Of a DNA stretch of 64,000 nt, positions 59,970-64,000 are shown piece after piece (the first letter of the stretch is position 1; each line of letters opens with the position of its first letter). The notes under the pieces were generated by a model. The model was not told the DNA's origin, did not search any database, and saw only the letters and a list, made by a program, of their open reading frames with translations. The stretch covers positions 4,361,633 through 4,425,632 of the forward strand of contig NZ_CP061800.1 of the NCBI RefSeq assembly GCF_017377395.1, written 5' to 3'. Source of the stretch: Desulfonema magnum. Lineage in GTDB: Bacteria; Desulfobacterota; Desulfobacteria; Desulfobacterales; 4be13. The position numbers and the translations under genes are program-made.

Positions 59970-60545
59970 GTGAAAAAAACAGTCTGTTTGTTAGGAAGTC
60001 CCAGACCCAAAGGAAACAGCACAGCAATCGCCAAACACTTCTGTGAGAGTGTGGAAAAACTGGGCGGAGAAGTCGCGATATTTTCCCTTAACAAGCTCAT
60101 ATATCGCGGATGTCAGGCATGCATGACCTGTAAGACCAAACTGGACAGGTGCGTGCTAAAGGACGACCTCACCGAAGTTCTGGACGCCATCCGTGAAGCT
60201 GATATCCTGGTTTTGGCGACGCCTACTTATTTTGCAGACGTATCGAGTCAGCTCAAATCCTTTATTGACCGAACCTATTCCTATCTCGTACCAGACTATC
60301 TGACCAATCCGAATCCCAGCCGTCTTTCTCCTGGCAAAAAACTGATCTTTATTCAGACCCAGGCGCAACCGGATGAGAACCAGTTTGATGATATATTTTC
60401 CAGGTATGATTATTTTTTCAAATGGTACGGATTTAATGATAATGTCCTCATTCGGGCCTGCGGTGTCAGAGACACCGGCGAAGCTGAGACACGGGAAGAC
60501 CTGATGAAACTGGCTGAAGATACCGCTGAAAAAGTTATGGGGTGA
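59970..60545 (+). CDS. Iron-sulfur flavoprotein (NADPH-dependent FMN reductase family)
   Basis: 191 residues. Flavodoxin-like N-terminus CLLGSPRPKGNSTAIAKHF with FMN phosphate loop, then cysteines C48-x2-C51-x2-C54-x6-C61 (GCQACMTCKTKLDRC). This compact motif binds a [4Fe-4S] cluster in archaeal and anaerobe ISF proteins. TPTYFADVSSQLKSFIDRT completes the fold. ISF proteins shuttle electrons between ferredoxin and acceptors or reduce oxygen species. Its place inside the acyl-CoA cluster suggests electron transfer for an oxidation step. AAGGAG precedes the GTG/ATG region at 59970. Confidence 0.87.
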   Translation: MKKTVCLLGSPRPKGNSTAIAKHFCESVEKLGGEVAIFSLNKLIYRGCQACMTCKTKLDRCVLKDDLTEVLDAIREADILVLATPTYFADVSSQLKSFIDRTYSYLVPDYLTNPNPSRLSPGKKLIFIQTQAQPDENQFDDIFSRYDYFFKWYGFNDNVLIRACGVRDTGEAETREDLMKLAEDTAEKVMG

Positions 60546-61046
60546 ATACCGGAAACAACAAATTACAATCACCAAATTACAAAAAATTGTGATTTGTGAT
60601 TTATAATTTGAGCAAGGTAGCAAAAAATAAACATATCCGATAAACTAGTTATATATTATTCTGTCTGTTTTATATATAGGGAGAAAAAAGGGTGAATAGG
60701 ATTCATTTTTCTAAAGAATATTCATTTTATTCCTGATCCCCAAACAAATAGGCTGTTGTTTTTACTATTATAAACAATCAACAAGTCAGGATTACAATCT
60801 TGCATACTTATCATAACAATTCAATATAATTGATTAATAAATGCTCATAAAAAAGCCGGGTTCTCTGTCCCCGGTCATGGAAACATTTTCGGATAAAAAA
60901 CCCGGGTTTTCAGGAATATATTTTTACGGTAAAAAATATCAGACAAACAATCTTTTCAAGAATATATTTTTACGGTAAGAAATATCAGACAAACAATTAT
61001 TAAACACAACTTAACATAACTAATTAAACACAAAACAGGAGGCTAA
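60546..61046. other. Intergenic region with hairpin and 46-bp-spaced direct repeat
   Basis: 501 bp. It holds an imperfect hairpin of the AAAAAGCCGGG / CCCGGGTTTT type (about 60850-60912) and a direct repeat of 37 bases beginning AATATATTTTTACGGTAA (60915-60951 and 60961-60997) immediately upstream of the fused dehydrogenase-hydratase gene. The direct repeat could be a tandem regulator site. Confidence 0.6.
60915..60997 (+). promoter_or_regulatory. Direct repeat upstream of the fused FadJ-like gene
   Basis: Two near-identical 37-base copies (AATATATTTTTACGGTAA..., ...ATATCAGACAAACAAT) at 46-base spacing, ending 49 bases before the start codon. Position and copy number suggest a regulatory role; it may also be a recent duplication. 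Confidence 0.4.
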
Positions 61047-63086
61047 ATGTCGAAGATCAACAAAATCGGCGTCATCGGCGCGGGTAACATGGGAAGCGGT
61101 ATTGCTCAGAAAATTGTCCAGGAAGGCATAAACGTCGTGATGATTGACATGAAAGATGAATTCGTGGAACGCGGAATGACCAATATAAAAAATACGCTCA
61201 GGCAAGGTGTGGAGCGAAAGATTTTCACCCAGGAGCAGGTTGATGCGACACTCTCCCGTCTTACCGGAACAACCGATTTTAATGCGGTTGCTGATGCTGA
61301 TATTATCGTCGAGGCTGTTTTTGAAGATAAGCAGGTGAAATCCGATCTTTTTAAGAAACTGGACGGGATATGTTCGGAAAAGACGATCCTTGCCACAAAC
61401 ACCTCCAGCTTTTTTGTCAAAGATTTTGCAGGACAAGTCTCCCGTCCGGATCGTTTTATCGGGCTTCATTATTTCTTTCATCCGGCAAAGAACCGTCTGC
61501 TCGAAGTAATCCCCCACGACGGAACAAGCCAGGAAACGATTGACAAATGTATGCTCGCTGCAAAACTTCACGGCAAAACGCCCATCTTGGTGAAGGATGC
61601 CCCGGGGTTTGTCGTCAACCGCTTTTTTGTTCCCTTTCTGAATGAAGCCGCACGGATGCTTGGAGAAGGTTTTGCTGACATTCCCACCATTGAGGAAGCT
61701 GGTAAGCGCGCCTTTAAAACAGGCATGGGGCCTTTTCAACTGATGAATGTAACCGGTGTTCCCATTGCTCTTCACGCAGAAACAACACTTGGTGACGAGC
61801 TGGGGGCATTCTATGCACCGGCTGAAAAGCTGAGAGCGCAGGTGGAGAAGGCAGAAAACTGGAATCTTGACGGTGAGGCGGATGAGTCCAAGGTTCAGGA
61901 AGTCATGGACCGATTTTACGGCGTGTGCCTGGGGATCTCGGCAGCACTTGTGGATGAAGGTGTCGCCAGCATAGAGGATACAGATCGCGGTGCAAAAATC
62001 GGATTGCGCTGGCTCACCGGACCGTTTGAGATTATGAACGAAATCGGTATTGACAAGACTTACGAAGTTGTCGAGGCCATCACAAAGAAATATCCTGATT
62101 TCAAAATGCCTGAGACCCTTAAAAAACAAAAAGAGATCGGGAAGCCTTTTGATTTCAAAGTGGTTGATCTCGATGTGAAAGACGGCATTGCCCGGATTCT
62201 CATTAACCGTCCCGAAGCCATGAACGCACTGAATGAGGCCGTGTTTGCCCAGCTTGAAGAGCGATTCTCCGAGGCTGAGAAAAATCCCGATGTCAAGGGG
62301 ATTGTCTTTGAAGGCGCGGGCAAAGCCTTTGTCGCAGGCGCGGATATCCGTTATTTTGTTCAGAACATCAAGGCAAATAAAATTCCTGACACGGCAGCGT
62401 TTACAAGAAAGGGTCACGAACTTCTCCTCAGAATTGAAAACTGCGAGAAACTCACCATCGCCCTTCTTGACGGACTTTCCCTCGGCGGCGGAAGCGAACT
62501 TGCGCTGTCCTGCCAGGCGATTCTTGCCACGCCGGCCGGATCAATGGGCTTTCCTGAGACCGGTATCGGCATCTATCCCGGACTTGGCGGAATGCTTCGG
62601 TTTACCCGCCACGCAGGCCCTGAACTTGCCAAATATTACACGTTTACCGGCGCAACCCTCAGCGCAAAAGACGCGTATGAACTGGGTATCGTGACAAAGC
62701 TTGTTGACGCCTCGGATGTTGAATCCGCTATTGCTTCGCTTGTCTCAGAAGGAAAATTTGACAAGTACCGTGAACGCGAAATTCCTGAAAAGTTCAAGCC
62801 CCTTGCCCAGATGTGTACGGCTGAGAATGTCGAAAAACTGCTTTCAGGAAAACGCCCTGAAGGCGTGCCAGAGGACCTTGCGGCCAAAACCGCAAAAATC
62901 ATAGGTTTCAAGGCACCGCTCACGCTTAAATTCGCGACTGAAATCATTGATGAGCAAATGGGCAAATCCATGGCAGATGCTGTGGAAGTCGAGCTCGGTC
63001 GTCTTGAGGAAATCTTCTCCACGGCTGATGCACTTGAAGGGCTTTCGTCCCTTGGCCGAAAGCGGCCTGAATTTAAGGGTGCCTAA
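61047..63086 (+). CDS. Fused 3-hydroxyacyl-CoA dehydrogenase/enoyl-CoA hydratase
   Basis: 679 residues. The N-terminal half is a 3-hydroxyacyl-CoA dehydrogenase: KIGVIGAGNMGSGIAQKIVQ (NAD loop), GLHYFFHPAKNRLLEVIPHD (catalytic His) and APGFVVNRFFVPFLNEAARM. The C-terminal half (from about 370) is an enoyl-CoA hydratase: NRPEAMNALNEAVF, AFVAGADIRYF, GLSLGGGSELALSC, and GFPETGIGIYPGLGGMLRF with both glutamates. The order dehydrogenase-hydratase is opposite to FadB and is common in archaea and sulfate reducers. It carries out two consecutive beta-oxidation steps. AGGAGG precedes the ATG. The small gene downstream begins 2 bases after the stop. Confidence 0.96.
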   Translation: MSKINKIGVIGAGNMGSGIAQKIVQEGINVVMIDMKDEFVERGMTNIKNTLRQGVERKIFTQEQVDATLSRLTGTTDFNAVADADIIVEAVFEDKQVKSDLFKKLDGICSEKTILATNTSSFFVKDFAGQVSRPDRFIGLHYFFHPAKNRLLEVIPHDGTSQETIDKCMLAAKLHGKTPILVKDAPGFVVNRFFVPFLNEAARMLGEGFADIPTIEEAGKRAFKTGMGPFQLMNVTGVPIALHAETTLGDELGAFYAPAEKLRAQVEKAENWNLDGEADESKVQEVMDRFYGVCLGISAALVDEGVASIEDTDRGAKIGLRWLTGPFEIMNEIGIDKTYEVVEAITKKYPDFKMPETLKKQKEIGKPFDFKVVDLDVKDGIARILINRPEAMNALNEAVFAQLEERFSEAEKNPDVKGIVFEGAGKAFVAGADIRYFVQNIKANKIPDTAAFTRKGHELLLRIENCEKLTIALLDGLSLGGGSELALSCQAILATPAGSMGFPETGIGIYPGLGGMLRFTRHAGPELAKYYTFTGATLSAKDAYELGIVTKLVDASDVESAIASLVSEGKFDKYREREIPEKFKPLAQMCTAENVEKLLSGKRPEGVPEDLAAKTAKIIGFKAPLTLKFATEIIDEQMGKSMADAVEVELGRLEEIFSTADALEGLSSLGRKRPEFKGA

Positions 63087-63088
63087 GG

Positions 63089-63313
63089 ATGACACGCGAT
63101 GAAGTGCTTACCCGGGAGGGCTGGACAAAGCAGGTGACATATGATGAGCCGCGTCTCTCGGAACTGGTTGAGATGTATGAGGAACTTGATTTGGAAGTAC
63201 ACCTTGAACCATTTCATCCTGATGAAGCCTCCGGATGTGTCGAGTGCATGAAGGCATCACCTGAAAAATTCAAGACAATTTATACGAAAAAACGATCTCA
63301 GACGGTGCAGTGA
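63089..63313 (+). CDS. Small conserved-looking CxxC protein
   Basis: 74 residues: MTRDEVLTREGWTKQVTYDE, PRLSELVEMYEELDLEVHLE, PFHPDEASGCVECMKASPEK. The GCVEC pair could bind metal. It starts 2 bases after the fused gene stop, with AAGG inside the junction, so it is co-translated. Function unknown; the linkage suggests a role in the same oxidation pathway. Confidence 0.8.
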   Translation: MTRDEVLTREGWTKQVTYDEPRLSELVEMYEELDLEVHLEPFHPDEASGCVECMKASPEKFKTIYTKKRSQTVQ

Positions 63314-63363
63314 TATCTGCTTTCATGCCTCGTTGTCCTCGGGGCCATGGCCGTTCAAGATAA

Positions 63364-63396
63364 AGACCTCCGAGGTTTTCAAAATCTCGGAGGTCT
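63364..63396. repeat. 33-bp palindrome, copy 3
   Basis: Same as 4997-5029 with one mismatch (AAAATCTCGG), 51 bases after the CxxC gene stop codon. Confidence 0.82.
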
Positions 63397-63427
63397 GATG
63401 TCCCGCTTTAAAGCGGTATAAAGTAGG

Positions 63428-63457
63428 TGCGGGGGGCTGGTGCGCTTCCCCCGCCCT
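63428..63457 (+). promoter_or_regulatory. GC-rich hairpin before the isochorismatase-like gene
   Basis: GCGGGGG and CCCCCGC pair around GCTGGTGCGCTT. The hairpin ends about 22 bases before the start codon at 63477. It could be an attenuator or the tail of the upstream transcript. Confidence 0.35.
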
Positions 63458-63476
63458 GGTTATTAAGGATTGAAAG

Positions 63477-64000
63477 ATGGCAAATCAAAACAAGGAAAAA
63501 CCCGCAATTCTGATCATTGACATGGTCAAATATAATTTCGATGAAAGCAATAACATTCCCATTACGCCTCTTGCCAGAAAGATCACCGCCCCGATTAACA
63601 AAGCAATCGGCGTGTTCAGAAGAGAGGGGTGGCCGGTTGTTTTTTCCACTGATTCTTTTCATGAAGAAGATTTTATCTTCACAGGCCGGATGAAGCCGCA
63701 TTCTCTGGAAGGAACAGAGGGTGCCGAGGTCACCGACGAACTGGATTATCAGGAGGCAAAAGATTACTGGCTTCCCAAGCCAAGATTTTCAGCCTTTTTT
63801 AAAACCGGTCTTGAGGAATGGTTGCGTGAACGAAATGTGACACTCTGCGCGGTTGCCGGCATTGCAACACATTTTTGCGTGCTGACAACTGTTATGGATG
63901 CCATCTGCCATGATTTCAAAGCGGTTTTCCTGGAAGACTGCATCACAAGTTTTTCCGAAAGCGTCCATAAACAGACCTTGGATCTTTATCAACGGAATCC
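63477..64000 (+). CDS. Isochorismatase-family cysteine hydrolase (partial)
   Basis: Runs off the right edge; 174 residues are visible from the ATG at 63477 (AAGGATTGAAAG upstream). The catalytic triad of the family is present: D15 (ILIIDMVKYNF), K101 (WLPKPRFSAF) and C134 (GIATHFCVLTTVMDA). SLEGTEGAEVTDEL resembles the nicotinamidase-type loop. These enzymes hydrolyse amides or vinyl ethers such as nicotinamide, ureidoacrylate or isochorismate. Which substrate applies is open. It follows the acyl-CoA cluster but need not belong to it. Confidence 0.9.
   Translation, partial: MANQNKEKPAILIIDMVKYNFDESNNIPITPLARKITAPINKAIGVFRREGWPVVFSTDSFHEEDFIFTGRMKPHSLEGTEGAEVTDELDYQEAKDYWLPKPRFSAFFKTGLEEWLRERNVTLCAVAGIATHFCVLTTVMDAICHDFKAVFLEDCITSFSESVHKQTLDLYQRN

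Noticed and set aside
61020..62417. 465-codon open frame on the minus strand
   Set aside because: It lies opposite the strongly supported dehydrogenase-hydratase gene and encodes no recognisable domain. It is a shadow frame.

Overview
The window reads as accessory-rich chromosome of a Gram-negative anaerobe, most likely a sulfate-reducing Desulfobacterales-type bacterium (Desulfonema-like). This is inference. It rests on an anaerobic-style acyl-CoA oxidation cluster with an iron-sulfur flavoprotein, LPS heptosyltransferases, separate GlyQ/GlyS subunits, outer-membrane proteins with dockerin and carboxypeptidase-regulatory-like modules, a high density of hybrid two-component genes, and many small palindromic mobile elements. 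No rRNA, tRNA or CRISPR array was seen.

Layout. 1-5.1 kb is a signalling block: the C-terminus of an NtrC-type activator, a candidate sigma-54 promoter, a lone receiver, a GGDEF(degenerate)-EAL protein and a chemoreceptor. 5.3-9 kb holds a BatB-BatC fusion and BatD. 9-11 kb has an AlbA_2/HATPase regulator and an IS4-type transposase relic. 11.1-14.8 kb is an envelope block (DUF302, LolA-like, beta-barrel) and a Cys-rich DNA-binding protein. 15-18.4 kb has a second transposase relic split by a MITE and two GT9 heptosyltransferases. 18.5-27.8 kb is housekeeping: HU, acylphosphatase, ligA, a nucleoside phosphorylase, a PC4-like protein, glyS, glyQ and a frameshifted GHMP kinase.

28.7-41.9 kb is the most striking region: a two-partner-secretion exoprotein (TpsA), a 1310-residue dockerin-bearing surface protein, its TpsB outer-membrane translocator, and an exported TPR-CHAT putative cysteine protease, all on the plus strand and punctuated by related 150-bp mobile elements. 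I infer a secreted surface system with a built-in protease.

42.4-48.8 kb is a three-gene hybrid histidine kinase operon on the minus strand. Its apparent upstream neighbour is a receiver gene destroyed by a MITE that was itself hit by a second MITE. 49-55.8 kb is repeat-rich and contains dapA, a PilZ-zinc-ribbon protein, a receiver, and two GNAT acetyltransferases, one AcuA-like. 56.3-64 kb is a plus-strand acyl-CoA degradation cluster: SDR, SCP2-type thiolase with DUF35 partner, enoyl-CoA hydratase, Fe-S flavoprotein, fused 3-hydroxyacyl-CoA dehydrogenase/enoyl-CoA hydratase, a small CxxC protein and an isochorismatase-like hydrolase running off the end.

At least four MITE-like families can be told apart by terminal repeats and target-site duplications. 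One family has perfect 9-bp duplications, one near-perfect to perfect 9-bp, one TA, and one 3-bp TTA. Several insertions are nested or give neighbouring genes false N-terminal extensions. c-di-GMP signalling is represented by the EAL protein and the PilZ protein.
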